Below, piece after piece: positions 21,242-31,407 of a stretch of 64,000 nt of DNA; position 1 is the first letter of the stretch, and every line of letters starts with the position of its first letter. Position numbers and translations under genes: made by a program. Source of the DNA: Diplonema japonicum (Eukaryota > Euglenozoa > Diplonemea > Diplonemida > Diplonemidae). The notes below the pieces were generated by a model. It saw only the letters and a program-made list of their open reading frames with translations. It had not been told where the DNA came from and ran no database searches. Location of the stretch: the NCBI GenBank assembly GCA_964019335.1, contig OZ025717.1:186001-250000 (forward strand). The letters run 5' to 3'.

Positions 21242-23820
21242 GTGTTTCGTATTAGATATGTACCAAAGCAGCGTACTTCTGGTTCTCAGGTGAGTAAGTC
21301 AAGCTTCTCCTCAACTTCCTGAACTTGTTTGCGTGCATTGAAGGTGGTTGGGCTTGCGACTTGACGGAGTCCGTCATGCAGGGCCTGTTCAGAAGGCTCA
21401 GCAGGGGCTTCATGTGAATCGTCTAGGTTCCCCGCCCTCAGGCCTCTCGACGACAGCACCATCGCCGTCCCTGCGTGCACGTCCGTGTCGGTCACAGCCC
21501 TGCCACCGTCTGCCTTCTTCGGGGTGTGCCCCTCCTCGTCCATGCTCCACGACGCCTCACTGGAATTCAACAGCGACATCTCCATCCTGTCCTCTGAGGT
21601 GTTCTTCCCTTTCCACTTCTCCACATTCCCTGCCCTTGCTGCCCGAACAGCATCCCAGCGCCTTCCTATCTTCACGTCAAGGCAGTACAGGATCAGGTCG
21701 TACGCTCCTTTGAACATCATCACCAGTGCCGTGAAGAAGAGCAGGTGCGCCGCCCACTTCATCATCACTGCACTCCCACCCACCCCGATCGCTATCGCCA
21801 TCAGCAGGACAGCCACGAACATCAGCCCGCTCAGTATCGTCCCCGTCACCATGTCAAGTGTCGAGTTGTAAGGGCGGAGGGTCACAATCGCCAGGAAGTA
21901 GAAGAAGAGGACAATCGTGATCGAAACGTTCCTGAACATGCACATCCCATGGGTCCGAGGCTTCCAAGCAGAGGACAGGGACAGAGCGAGGATCTGCACC
22001 ATCTCCACAAGGGAGAACCAGTGGAAGTTGTGCCTGTACTGCTCGAAGAAGAGCCCGTACCGCTCCACAAAGTACTCAGAGGCCCCGTCCTTCCGAACCC
22101 ACACCTCTGACCCGAAGACGAGGATGTAGGCGGTGCGCTTCCACCCAGTGTACACGGTCCCCGCTTCCATCTTCCCCGTCTCATCAGCCCCGTCAGCAGT
22201 CCCGAATCCCTTCACAACCTCTGCTGCATCCTCGTTGATCTTCGGGTCGGGAACAGTTGTTGCCTGAAACTTCCCCCTCCTCAAAAGGGAGAACCACATC
22301 ACGATGGGGAAGGCCACACAGAGGGCGAGGACAGCAGCCCCGATGGTCGACACCCAAGCGGGTGCCCGAGAGGGGAAGAAGGTGAGGTTCGAGGCCGCCA
22401 TGCTGGTCCCTGTGAGAAGCCACATCATCGGGATGTAGCCCAGACCAGGTGCCCTGACGTAGAAGATTGCCGTTGACAGAGGAACCTGCAAGAACGCCAC
22501 CTGCACCCATGCTATCGCATAGTTCAGAATCAAGAAGACCACCACAATCCCGAGGTTGGAGACAACAGCCCCCAAGAAGTACTTCTGCGCGTGGTCCCCG
22601 ATCCCAATCCCAAGGGGGTGGAACTCCCAATCCAGAGGCTCCCCACCCCCAAGGTCGATGTCCTCAACCTCGCAGTTCATCCCGCTCACGATGGCAAGCT
22701 TCCCACCGCCAGTACCCGCAGCAACAGCGGCCCCCGTCGCACCACCCGCTACCAAACTCTTCTCAGATGCAGGAATCACCTTCCCAGGGGAAGGTGTTGG
22801 AGGGGTGAGAACAGCTTCCTCCTTCGGTGCCTGTGTCGGAGGAGAGGTGACCGGTACCGTTGTGGGGACAGCCGTCACAGGCTGTTGTGTCAGTGGTGAG
22901 AAGGTCCCTGGTACTGCTGTCGAAGGGGCCAGTGTTGATGGCGCTGACGTTGTTGGGGCAGAGGTGGGAACTGCCGTCGGTGGGAAGGTGTCAGGGGCCG
23001 CTGTTGGGTGGGAGGTGGGTGTTGTTGTGGGAACTGCTGTGCTTGGGGAGAAGGTGGGTGGTGCAGATGTAGTTGGTATTCCCGTTGGAAGCGAAGTAGG
23101 GGCTTGTGTTGGTGGTGCGACTGTGGAAGGTGCCTGGGTGTCAGGAAAGGGTGTTGCAGGGGCAGAGGTGGCAGGTGGGAAGGTGGCTGGCACTGCTGTC
23201 TTCGGAAAGGGAGTTGCAGGAGCTGAGGTGTCAGGTACCTTCGTATCGGGTGCTGCAGTAAGAGGTACCACTGTGTCGGGAAAAGGTGTTGTTGGTGCTG
23301 TTGTTGCAGGAGAACTCGTATCAGGGAAGGGGGTGAGAGGTGCCGTGGTTGGAGGTGAATTGGTGTCAGGGAAGGGTGTTGCAGGGGCTACTGTTGCTGG
23401 GAATGGAGTTGCCGGTGCCGCAGTAAAAGGTGCATTGGTGTCAGGGAAGGGTGTTGCAGGAGCTGCGGTCGCTGGAGCATTTGTTGGGATGGCGGTGTCA
23501 GGGAAGGGTGTTGGGGGTGCAGCAGTGGTCCCAGGTACAAGTGTTGAGGGTGGCAAGGTGTCGGGAGCTGGTGTGGGAGGTGATACTGTTCCAGGAAATG
23601 GGGTTGCCGGAGCATCAGTATTGGGTGCATTAGTGGGTGGAACACTTGTTGCTGGTGCCGCTGTGTCAGGGAATGGAGTAACTGGAGCGGTTGTGTCAGG
23701 TGCATTAGTATCAGGAAATGGTGTCGCGGGGGCACCTGTATCAGGAGCGAGGGTCGGAGGGGCGTCAGTGTCAGGGAATGGCGTAGCCGGAGCAGTGGTA
23801 TTGGGTGCATCAGTGTCAGG
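21242..23820. repeat. Segmental duplication, copy in G4 (partner 14669-17255)
   Basis: Appears identical to the G3 copy apart from the loss of 8 bases at about 21414-21417. The block carries the 3' flank, tail, membrane core, juxtamembrane block and most of the stalk. Confidence 0.9.
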
Positions 23821-25056
23821 TGCAGTGGTATCAGGTGCAGTGGTCGGTGGTGCGACAGTGTCTGGAAACGGAGTCACAGGGGCAGGAGTCAAAGGTGCAT
23901 TGGTATCGGGGAAGGGTGTAAGAGGAGAAGAAGTCGCGGGTGCTGTTGTGATAATACTTAATGGGTCATAAGTACAAAAGTGAAGGTGAGTCTCAGTGCA
24001 CGCTTCATCAATCAGACCAGCACCAGTCGTGTAGTCGAAGATGGTGCATTCCACGGACGAGGTGCTGGGCCTTACGAAACGTTGGCAAGCTCTCCCTGCC
24101 CCCCGCCACTGTGAGACAAGATGTTTGCTGTCACCGCACCACACTGTGTTGTAGTTAAAGGCCGACCCGTCCTGCCATTCCCAATCACCCGAGATGTCGA
24201 AAATCAAGCCTGACCAAGTGGCGGACGTGGATAAAGAACTGCGTAAATTGGCAAACATGTCATCAAGGGGGGAGAGGACAGCAAAGGGGTGGGCAGAAGC
24301 TTCTACAGAAGAACACTCCGAAGGGTCGTACGTTGTTGCAGTGGGCGTGAGGAAGTGACACCCCCCTCCGTAGTACGCACCATGTGAACAAGGGTAGGGG
24401 CCGTCCAGCATCGTGTAACCGTAAAGGGAGGTCTGTCCCAGGATGGAGAACTGGTTGCGCTGTTGTTGCAACCATCGGCCGGTCTTCCTGCAGCCTATGG
24501 TGAACGAGGAGGGTTGGAATGAGCGTAAGCCGTAGTTGTAGCTCCCTTTGCGGACACCGTTGACCTCGACAATGATGGTGGAAGTGGCGGGATTGATGAA
24601 AAAGAGGAGGTAGAGCCAATCATCATCTTGCGTAACTGTCACGATTTTGTTAACCTTACTGCTTCTCAAAAATATCTCAGATGAAATTGCAAGTTCGAGA
24701 AAGGTGGAGCCAGTTTGCCCTCGAGTCCACGAGAAGAGGACCTGCTGGGCAGTGGTGTAGGAGGGCTTCACCCACATGGAGAGGGTGGTCTCACCATTCA
24801 AGTGTAGTTCCCTTTTCTGATTGGTAGGTCGGATGCATGGGTCTCGTCCGCCTGCAGCTCTTCTTGTTACATAAGTCAAGCCACCCCAAGGATCTGTGCG
24901 GAACCTCATTTGTTCCGGCGTCAATTGGTTGCCATTGCCGCTGGCATCGTTCCAAGTCCTGTCGAAGAGCCACTCTGCCACCACACCGCCTTCCACTTGT
25001 GGTACAAGTATAGCCACATAAAATATAATACTTACTGATTTGCATGTGGGGGGCAT
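21286..25056 (-). CDS. G4: seven-span lectin-headed surface protein with frameshifted tail
   Basis: 1256 residues. Signal peptide about 1-23 (MPPTCKSVSIIFYVAILVPQVEG), LamG-like about 24-230 (VVAEWLFDRTWNDASGNGN, FTIGC), C-type-lectin-like about 231-362 (WEWQDGS, VWCGDSKH, HFC), stalk about 365-750, seven-span core about 822-1127. The tail keeps SEASWSMDEE. An 8-base loss relative to G3, within GTCGATCTGTG, then shifts the frame at about residue 1215. The last 42 residues (HEAPAEPSEQALHDG...) replace the DMxPLLSLLxRP box and the Phi-x-Phi end, and the protein stops 34 bp before the G3-equivalent stop. The ectodomain and spans should still be made, so this is either a tail-variant receptor or a first step to a pseudogene. 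An out-of-frame ATG lies 8 nt upstream of the start. Confidence 0.85.
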   Translation of the reverse strand: MPPTCKSVSIIFYVAILVPQVEGGVVAEWLFDRTWNDASGNGNQLTPEQMRFRTDPWGGLTYVTRRAAGGRDPCIRPTNQKRELHLNGETTLSMWVKPSYTTAQQVLFSWTRGQTGSTFLELAISSEIFLRSSKVNKIVTVTQDDDWLYLLFFINPATSTIIVEVNGVRKGSYNYGLRSFQPSSFTIGCRKTGRWLQQQRNQFSILGQTSLYGYTMLDGPYPCSHGAYYGGGCHFLTPTATTYDPSECSSVEASAHPFAVLSPLDDMFANLRSSLSTSATWSGLIFDISGDWEWQDGSAFNYNTVWCGDSKHLVSQWRGAGRACQRFVRPSTSSVECTIFDYTTGAGLIDEACTETHLHFCTYDPLSIITTAPATSSPLTPFPDTNAPLTPAPVTPFPDTVAPPTTAPDTTAPDTDAPNTTAPATPFPDTDAPPTLAPDTGAPATPFPDTNAPDTTAPVTPFPDTAAPATSVPPTNAPNTDAPATPFPGTVSPPTPAPDTLPPSTLVPGTTAAPPTPFPDTAIPTNAPATAAPATPFPDTNAPFTAAPATPFPATVAPATPFPDTNSPPTTAPLTPFPDTSSPATTAPTTPFPDTVVPLTAAPDTKVPDTSAPATPFPKTAVPATFPPATSAPATPFPDTQAPSTVAPPTQAPTSLPTGIPTTSAPPTFSPSTAVPTTTPTSHPTAAPDTFPPTAVPTSAPTTSAPSTLAPSTAVPGTFSPLTQQPVTAVPTTVPVTSPPTQAPKEEAVLTPPTPSPGKVIPASEKSLVAGGATGAAVAAGTGGGKLAIVSGMNCEVEDIDLGGGEPLDWEFHPLGIGIGDHAQKYFLGAVVSNLGIVVVFLILNYAIAWVQVAFLQVPLSTAIFYVRAPGLGYIPMMWLLTGTSMAASNLTFFPSRAPAWVSTIGAAVLALCVAFPIVMWFSLLRRGKFQATTVPDPKINEDAAEVVKGFGTADGADETGKMEAGTVYTGWKRTAYILVFGSEVWVRKDGASEYFVERYGLFFEQYRHNFHWFSLVEMVQILALSLSSAWKPRTHGMCMFRNVSITIVLFFYFLAIVTLRPYNSTLDMVTGTILSGLMFVAVLLMAIAIGVGGSAVMMKWAAHLLFFTALVMMFKGAYDLILYCLDVKIGRRWDAVRAARAGNVEKWKGKNTSEDRMEMSLLNSSEASWSMDEEGHTPKKADGGRAVTDTDVHAGTAMVLSSRGLRAGNLDDSHEAPAEPSEQALHDGLRQVASPTTFNARKQVQEVEEKLDLLT

Positions 25057-25586
25057 TTTTGCATTGTTTCGCCTTTGTGTGTATGGGGGGGGGTTCCCAC
25101 CCCTTTTCGCAAGAAAAACAGAGAATAAGACTTCTCATAGCGAGATAGCAACGAGAGGGGGGGGCAGTGTTTTAAGGGCAAATCCCACTTGAAGATCACC
25201 AAAACATAACAAAAAGGAGCAATGATGGGCACATCTGCACTTATTTCATATAAAATATAAAATCTTTTGTGAGAAATAGAGGGGGGGAGGTGTCCCTCGC
25301 TCCTGTATAAACAAGAAGGCAACAAAAATAGGCATTTCTTTTTTTAAAATTATTATTTCACCGCTGTAGCCAAAAATTGTTTGAGTGAGAGGTAGACGAA
25401 GGGGAAAAAAAAAAAGGAGGGGAAATATTCAAGCTTCGAAGCGATAGAAAAAACAGAGGGCTTAGAAACTTGACTGTGGTGCCCCCTCCTCCCTTTCCCC
25501 CCTTTTCTTTTTGCGGTATGCTAAAACTACAGATCAACTACAATACGGATGGAGGGAAGGTTTAAGAGGAAATAATAAAAAAAAAT

Positions 25587-25835
25587 ATGGGGCTTTGATT
25601 GCAACACTAGGTGGCGTTAAGCGTGCAACGAAGCACGAACTACCTACTTGATTACAGGGGGCGCTCCTCGGCCGAGCAGTAGCTTCTTCTGCGTTCCGCG
25701 TCGTGTCCTTCTTAATGCGTGCGGTGTGCTCAACCCTAGCCGGGGCGTCCCGGGTAACCAAGATTCTGCGCTCGTGCAGTTTGCTGCCTGTTCGTCACCC
25801 TGAGGTTTATTTCATGTTATCCCCACCACCTTAAA
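25587..25835 (-). repeat. Family A dispersed repeat, long copy 1
   Basis: About 250 bp, from GGGGCTTTGATTGCAACACT to GTTATCCCCACCACC. It matches 49524-49852 with few differences (a 3-base CTT insertion and single changes), except that it lacks about 80-90 bp near the right end. On the minus strand it ends in ...GCAATCAAAGCCCC followed by T-rich DNA. Five copies share this end and the shorter ones lose the other, the pattern of a 5'-truncating retroposon (SINE-like). Its short open frame is not convincing as a gene. Confidence 0.7.
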
Positions 25836-25903
25836 AAAAGAAAGAAGAAAAAGCGGAACTGTTACTGAATATGTACCAATCGCACAACCCACCACTTTGC
25901 TGG

Positions 25904-25940
<37 letters not shown>

Positions 25941-25963
25941 TCCGAAGACAAGAAAGTCTACAA

Positions 25964-25996
25964 AACTCAAAGTGCAGGACAAACCCCCTCATAGAG
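25964..25996. repeat. Family D repeat, copy 1
   Basis: AACTCAAAGTGCAGGACAAA and CCCCCTC, shared exactly with 55671-55703. Here it runs into an 8-bp perfect hairpin (ACCCCCTC/GAGGGGGT). Confidence 0.6.
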
Positions 25997-26202
25997 AGGG
26001 GGTCGCTGGTGTGCCCCTTCAGCAGGACTGTGTTTACAGCGGCGGGCGACCGTCCACGTCAACAAAAAAAATTGTGAGGTTTAGTACCCGCTCCAAGTTC
26101 CTTCTCACTGACCCGCTTAAGGGGAGGTACCGCCACACTTGAGACCTAAGCCCGAAGACTTGGTCCCGCTGCCCCTAAAAGACCACACCTACGAGAAAAA
26201 AA

Positions 26203-26320
26203 GTGATTCTTAATGACTTTGTCATTCCTGTTCGCGCAAGCAATAAATAAAAAAAAAAAAAAGGTTTCTTTTTAGAAAAAGCTGCTAGAGTTTTTTTCTA
26301 GGCACAAAGTTGCATAAGGT
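26203..26320. repeat. Intergenic repeat E, copy 2
   Basis: Partner of 1049-1150: GATTCTTAATGACTT, TTCGCGCAAG, and GGCACAAAGTTGCATAAGGT in the same order. Lies just beyond the 3' end of G5. Confidence 0.5.
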
Positions 26321-26549
26321 AATAATAATAATAAATCTTTTTTTTTTTTTTTTGTAGTGTAGTATTATAATGAATATAATTATTTTTTTTTTCTTTCTTG
26401 AAAAAGATAAAAATCTTTTCGTAATTTCTTTTCGCACAAATCTTTTTTTTGAGAAACCCGCAAAAAGGAAGAATAGAGGGAGAGGATACAGTTGTGCGTG
26501 GCATCACAGCACACACACATTAATAGCAATTAACTGAAAGGTGAATATA

Positions 26550-29500
26550 TCACAAGGCCACAATAGTTGCGTACCTCTTGTTAGCACGCGGCGTGTAAGT
26601 CTCGCTCAGGCCTTGTGGTGGGCAAGGCCTATTTAGAAAGTTCAGTAGGGGTTGCATGTCTATACTGGTGGTTTGTGACATAACGCATAAATCACTGTCT
26701 GTGTTCCCTCCCTCCGAGCCACACGAGGCCTCAGGTAGCGGCAGGGCCGAGCTCTTCTGCACACTGGGGTGCTTCCCTTGCCACTCACCCACATTCCCTG
26801 CCCTTGCTGCCCGAACAGCATCCCAGCGCCTTCCTATCTTCACGTCAAGGCAGTACAGGATCAGGTCGTACGCTCCTTTGAACATCATCACCAGTGCCGT
26901 GAAGAAGAGCAGGTGCGCCGCCCACTTCATCATCACCTCACTCCCACCCACCCCAATCGCTATCGCCATCAGCAGGACAGCCACGAACATCAGCCCGCTC
27001 AGTACCGTCCCCGTCACCATGTCAAGTGTCGAGTTGTAAGGGCGGAGGGTCACAATCGCCAGGAAGAAGAAGAACAGAACAAGGGTGATCAAGACGTTCC
27101 TGAACATGCACATCCCATGGTTGTGAGGCTTCCAAGCAGAGGACAGGGACAGGGCGAGGATCTGTGTTATTTCCACAAGGGAGAACCAGTGGAAGTTATT
27201 CCTGTACTGCTCGAAGAAGAGCCCGTACTGCTCCACAAAGTAGTCGGGTGCCCCGTCCTTCCGAACCCACACCTCTGACCCATAGACAAGGATGTAAGCC
27301 CTGCGCTTCCACCCAGTGTACACTGTCGCACCTTCCTTGATTTCGGTGCCATCATGCCCGAACCCCTTCACGATCTCTGCTGCATTTTGGTTTACTTTTG
27401 GATCGGGGACAGTTGTTGCTTTGAACTTGCTCTTACGCTGAAGAGTGAACCATAAAAAGAAAGGAAGCGACAAGCACAGCAAGAGCACGACGGCCCCAAC
27501 AACAGCAACCCAGGCGGGTGCCCGAGAGGGGAAGAAGGCAAGGTTCGAGGCCGCAATTGAAGTCCCTGTGAGAAGCCAAATCATTGGGATGTAGACCAGA
27601 CCAGGTGCCCTGACGTAGAAGATTGCCGTTTCCCAAGGTACACTCAGCCATGCCACCTGTGCCCATGCTATCGCATAGTTCAGTGCAAAGAAGACCACCA
27701 CAATCCCAAGGTTGGAGACAACAGCCCCCAAGAAGTACTTTTGTTTGTGGTCCCCGATCCCGAAGCCAAGGGGGTGGAACTCCCAATCCAGAGGCTCCCC
27801 ACCCCCAAGGTCGATGTCCTCAACCTCGCAGTTCATTCCAATCACAGCAGCAAGTTTCGCACCACCAGGGTTCACTGCCGTGGCTGCTGAAGTTGCATCT
27901 TTGGTCGTTTTTTTCGCAGATGCAGGGATCACCTTCCCAGGGGTAGGTGTCGGAGGGGTGAGAACAGCTTCCTCCTTCGGTGCCTGTGTCGGAGGAGAGG
28001 TGACCGGTACCGTTGTGGGGACAGCCGTCACAGGCTGCTGTGTCAGTGGTGAGAAGGTCCCTGGTACTGCTGTCGAGGGGGCCAGTGTTGATGGCGCTGA
28101 CGTTGTTGGGGCAGAGGTGGGAACTGCCGTCGGTGTGAAGGTGTCAGGGGCCGCTGTTGGGTGGGAGGTGGGTGTTGTTGTGGGAACTGTCGTTCTCGGA
28201 GCGAACGTCGGTGGGGCAGCTGTGGGAGACAAGGTAGGGGGCTGGGTGGGAACTACTGTTTCAGGTGCGCGGGTGTCGGGGGAAAAACTGGGCGGTGAAT
28301 TAGTTTCAGGGAATGGAGTTGCAGGAATGTAGGTGTCGGGGAAGGGTGTTGGAGGTGCTGCAGTAAGAGGTGGCACGGTGTACGGAGGTGTTGTTGGTGC
28401 CACCGTTGCAGGAGCGCTCGTATCAGGGAAGGGGGTGAGAGGTGCCGTGGTTGGAGGTGCATTGGTGTCAGGGAAAGGTGTTGCAGGGGCTGCTGTTGCT
28501 GGAGCATTCGTATCAGGAAAAGGAGTCGGTGGAGCACCAGTATCGGGTGCCTTTGTGTCCGGGAAGGGTGTTGCAGGGGCTGTGGTTGCTGGGAAGGGAG
28601 TCTGTGGTGCTGCAGTGTCAGGGAAAGGAGTTGCTGGAGCATTTGTTGGGATGGCGGTGTCAGGGAAGGGTGTTGGGGGTGCAGCAGTGGTCCCAGGTAC
28701 AAGTGTTGAGGGTGACAATGTGTCGGGAGCTGGTGTGGGAGGTGATACTGTTCCAGGAAATGGGGTTGCTGGAGCATCAGTATCAGGGAACGGTGTTGCA
28801 GGGGCTGTGGTTGCTGGGAAGGGTGTCTGTGGTGCTGCTGTGTCAGGGAAGGGTGTTGAGGGAGCTGTAGTAGTGCCAGGCACGGGCATGGGTGTTGCGG
28901 GAGCATTGGTTAGAGGTGCATTCGTATCCGGGGATAGCGTTGCAGGGGCACTCGTGGAAGGTGCATTTGTATTTGGAAATGGTGTTGCGGGGGCATTGGT
29001 GAGAGGTGCATCTGTATCCGGGGGCGGCGTTGCAGGGGCACTCGTGGAAGGTGCATTTGTATCTGGAAATGGTGTTGCGGGGGCATTGGTGAGAGGTGCA
29101 TTCGTATCCGGGTATGGCGTTGCTGGTGCACTCGTATCAGGAACAGGCGTCGCAGGTGCAATGGTGTCGGGAAACGGGGTTGGAGGTGCAATAGTACTCG
29201 GCACCAATGTGTTCGGGAATGGCGTAGGGGGTGGGTTCGTATCAGGGAACGGAGTCGAGGGTGGGTTTGTAGGAACAAGTGTGATGGGTGCGGTGGTGGG
29301 TGCCGCAGTGTCTCTAGGGTTGTAGGAACACAGGTGAAAGTTGTCCTTCAAGCAGCTCGTGTCGAATAGGCCAGGACCCTCCTTGAAGCGGAAGGTGCTG
29401 CACAGCGTATGAGAGCTGTCGGGCTTCTGGAACGACTCGCAAGTAGACCCAAACCCTTTCCACTCGGACACTCGGTGGTTGGAGTCACCGCACCACACTT

Positions 29501-30401
29501 TGGTGTATACAAAACTCGAATTATCTTCCCACCCCCACGTTCGGGGTGAAGGGGAAGCTCGTAACCCCGACCACGCGACCCCAGAGGGACTAGAAGAACT
29601 GAGCTTGTTGCCGAAAATGTCGTCAAGCGCACTATGTACTGAGAATGGCTGCGAGAGGGGGTGCTCGCTAGAACACCTTGAAGAGTTGTAAGGCGCAACA
29701 GATGACGTGATGAAATGACAGTTCCCATCATACAGCGCACCCACGGAGCAAGGGTAGGGCCCTGTCTGCATGGTAACCCCGTAGAGGGCAGTCCCCGTTT
29801 GAATGGTGTTGGAAGCAACGTTGCTAGAGTACCTGCAGCCCAAGGTGAAGGTGGTAGGGCTGAACAATGTAAGAGTGTAGCTCCCTTTGCGAACACCATT
29901 CACCTCGAGGATTATGGTGCTTGCGGTGGGGTTGAATATAAATACAAGGTGCGCCCACACCTCAGATGTGACAACACGCGCAAGGCTTTTAGAAGTACTT
30001 GTTTGCAAACGGACTTCATCAGTAACGACAAGCTCCAAGAACTCAACCTTAGTATTGGCTGCCCCTGGGCCCACCCATGAGAAGATTGTCTGTTCCACAG
30101 TGGATACGGGTATTGCGGGTTTCACCCACATCGATAAAATAACTTCCTGCGAAAGGAGCATCACATCTGGCTGCACGGCGGCAGGGTGCAGACAAGCGTT
30201 GCTCCCTGAGGAATCTGCTTGCGCCACTTGTTCGGAGTTCCAGAGTTCTCTTTTAAATTGCATGTTTTCAGATGTCCAGTTGTTCCCGTTCCCTGTTGCA
30301 TCGTTCCAAGTCCCGTCGAAAAGCCATTCTGCCACCACTCTGCCTTCTGTTTGTGTTGTCAACAGGCATGCGACGATACTTAGCAAGTTGAAACGAGACA
30401 T
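26550..30401 (-). CDS. G5: LamG + C-type-lectin-like, mucin-stalk, seven-span surface protein
   Basis: The frame is open to an ATG at 30458; the ATG at 30401 is preferred because it begins a clean signal peptide (MSRFNLLSIVACLLTTQTEG). 1283 residues: LamG-like about 21-225 (VVAEWLFDGTWNDATGNGNN), C-type-lectin-like about 226-360 (WSGL, WGWEDNS, VWCGDSNH, HLC), stalk about 362-815, seven-span core about 885-1190, short tail. The tail has PEASCGSE in place of SEASWSMD, then IDMQPLLNFLNRPC (from 1247), ending TIVAL. Stalk segments are shared with G2 (25-40 residue runs) and the stalk end with G6, so it is mosaic. An out-of-frame ATG lies 8 nt upstream. Probable surface receptor; ligand unknown. 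Confidence 0.88.
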   Translation of the reverse strand: MSRFNLLSIVACLLTTQTEGRVVAEWLFDGTWNDATGNGNNWTSENMQFKRELWNSEQVAQADSSGSNACLHPAAVQPDVMLLSQEVILSMWVKPAIPVSTVEQTIFSWVGPGAANTKVEFLELVVTDEVRLQTSTSKSLARVVTSEVWAHLVFIFNPTASTIILEVNGVRKGSYTLTLFSPTTFTLGCRYSSNVASNTIQTGTALYGVTMQTGPYPCSVGALYDGNCHFITSSVAPYNSSRCSSEHPLSQPFSVHSALDDIFGNKLSSSSPSGVAWSGLRASPSPRTWGWEDNSSFVYTKVWCGDSNHRVSEWKGFGSTCESFQKPDSSHTLCSTFRFKEGPGLFDTSCLKDNFHLCSYNPRDTAAPTTAPITLVPTNPPSTPFPDTNPPPTPFPNTLVPSTIAPPTPFPDTIAPATPVPDTSAPATPYPDTNAPLTNAPATPFPDTNAPSTSAPATPPPDTDAPLTNAPATPFPNTNAPSTSAPATLSPDTNAPLTNAPATPMPVPGTTTAPSTPFPDTAAPQTPFPATTAPATPFPDTDAPATPFPGTVSPPTPAPDTLSPSTLVPGTTAAPPTPFPDTAIPTNAPATPFPDTAAPQTPFPATTAPATPFPDTKAPDTGAPPTPFPDTNAPATAAPATPFPDTNAPPTTAPLTPFPDTSAPATVAPTTPPYTVPPLTAAPPTPFPDTYIPATPFPETNSPPSFSPDTRAPETVVPTQPPTLSPTAAPPTFAPRTTVPTTTPTSHPTAAPDTFTPTAVPTSAPTTSAPSTLAPSTAVPGTFSPLTQQPVTAVPTTVPVTSPPTQAPKEEAVLTPPTPTPGKVIPASAKKTTKDATSAATAVNPGGAKLAAVIGMNCEVEDIDLGGGEPLDWEFHPLGFGIGDHKQKYFLGAVVSNLGIVVVFFALNYAIAWAQVAWLSVPWETAIFYVRAPGLVYIPMIWLLTGTSIAASNLAFFPSRAPAWVAVVGAVVLLLCLSLPFFLWFTLQRKSKFKATTVPDPKVNQNAAEIVKGFGHDGTEIKEGATVYTGWKRRAYILVYGSEVWVRKDGAPDYFVEQYGLFFEQYRNNFHWFSLVEITQILALSLSSAWKPHNHGMCMFRNVLITLVLFFFFLAIVTLRPYNSTLDMVTGTVLSGLMFVAVLLMAIAIGVGGSEVMMKWAAHLLFFTALVMMFKGAYDLILYCLDVKIGRRWDAVRAARAGNVGEWQGKHPSVQKSSALPLPEASCGSEGGNTDSDLCVMSQTTSIDMQPLLNFLNRPCPPQGLSETYTPRANKRYATIVAL

Positions 30402-30783
30402 ATTCGCATTGTTTTTGAAGTTAAAAATCTGTTTTAAAAAGGGTGTTGTGAGATACACAAAATCAGAGGAATGAAGACGAGATAGAGGGACAAAAAAAAG
30501 GGGGGGGGTAGGGTATCGATGATCCGAGGGGGGAGGGGGAACATTATCTTTTTTTTTCTCTTGTTTTTGATAATTTGTGATGTCTCACCTAAAGGAATAA
30601 TAAATATTGAAGAAAAAAAAAGAGAGTATGCAAGACAACACACAAGCTGCCAGTACCGTTGAGGTATCGAGTAAGAGTGAAGAACAAAAAAAAAAAAAAA
30701 AAAAAAAGCAGCACTTGGAACGAAAACATCGCAAGGATAACGCATAAAAAAAAAGGAGAAAAATACTGTAAAAAAAAAATGTC

Positions 30784-30818
30784 TTTGAAGGGGACCTGCA
30801 GTGACAGGATCGCTACGC

Positions 30819-30820
<2 letters not shown>
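30784..30820. repeat. Family C repeat, copy 2
   Basis: TTTGAAGGGGACCTGCAGTG then ACAGGATCGCTACGCCT, between two long A runs. No coding fragment follows this copy. Confidence 0.5.
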
Positions 30821-30852
<32 letters not shown>

Positions 30853-31036
30853 AAGCTAATATCTATTATTTTTCGCTCCCTCCTCTCTCAATATGTAGGT
30901 TGTTGCATTTCTGCAAACGACATTAACCAAGAAAGGGAAGATGCAACCGGTAAAAAAAAAAAAAAAGTTTCAACAAAATATTTAAAAAAAAAAAAAAAAG
31001 ACATCGTTTCCAAATGGGATAACAACCCGAATGGAT

Positions 31037-31069
<33 letters not shown>

Positions 31070-31107
31070 GAATGGAGAGGAAAATGATTCAAACATGACC
31101 TTAAGGG

Positions 31108-31140
<33 letters not shown>

Positions 31141-31376
31141 GCAAGATGCGACAGGATTAAGAGAGATTAGCGAGTTCACGATTTTCTTTCTTTCTTTTTT
31201 TTTTTTTTTTTTTTTTTTTCGAAACATTTCTTTTCTGAAGGTTTGCGGGGAAATGCGGGTAGGTACACAACCGCAATTTCCCCCTCCCCAGGAGCTCCCA
31301 TTATTCTTCACGGAAAATTTTCTGAGCGTGACTACAGGAAATTAACTGGGCTTGTCGTTTACAACGACACAGAAGA

Positions 31377-31407
31377 TCACTAACTATGTGGGTAGCAACG
31401 GCCCACA
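31377..31407. repeat. Family B short repeat, copy 4 (diverged)
   Basis: CACTAACTATGTGGGTAGCA followed by ACGGCCCAC. Shares the core GGTAGCAACGGCCCAC with the other copies. Confidence 0.35.

Larger units (their letters stand above)
18384..21285. other. Intergenic region between G4 and G3
   Basis: More complex than the other spacers. In order it holds a family C repeat (18764), a decayed protein-coding fragment (18809-19232), an LSU rRNA fragment (19518-19695), a family B repeat (20083) and then homopolymer-rich DNA. No intact gene is supported. Confidence 0.6.
25057..26549. other. Intergenic region between G5 and G4
   Basis: Contains a near-full copy of family A (25587-25835), a family D repeat (25964-25996) and repeat E copy 2 (26203-26320). 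No gene is supported; short frames here are parts of these repeats. Confidence 0.6.
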
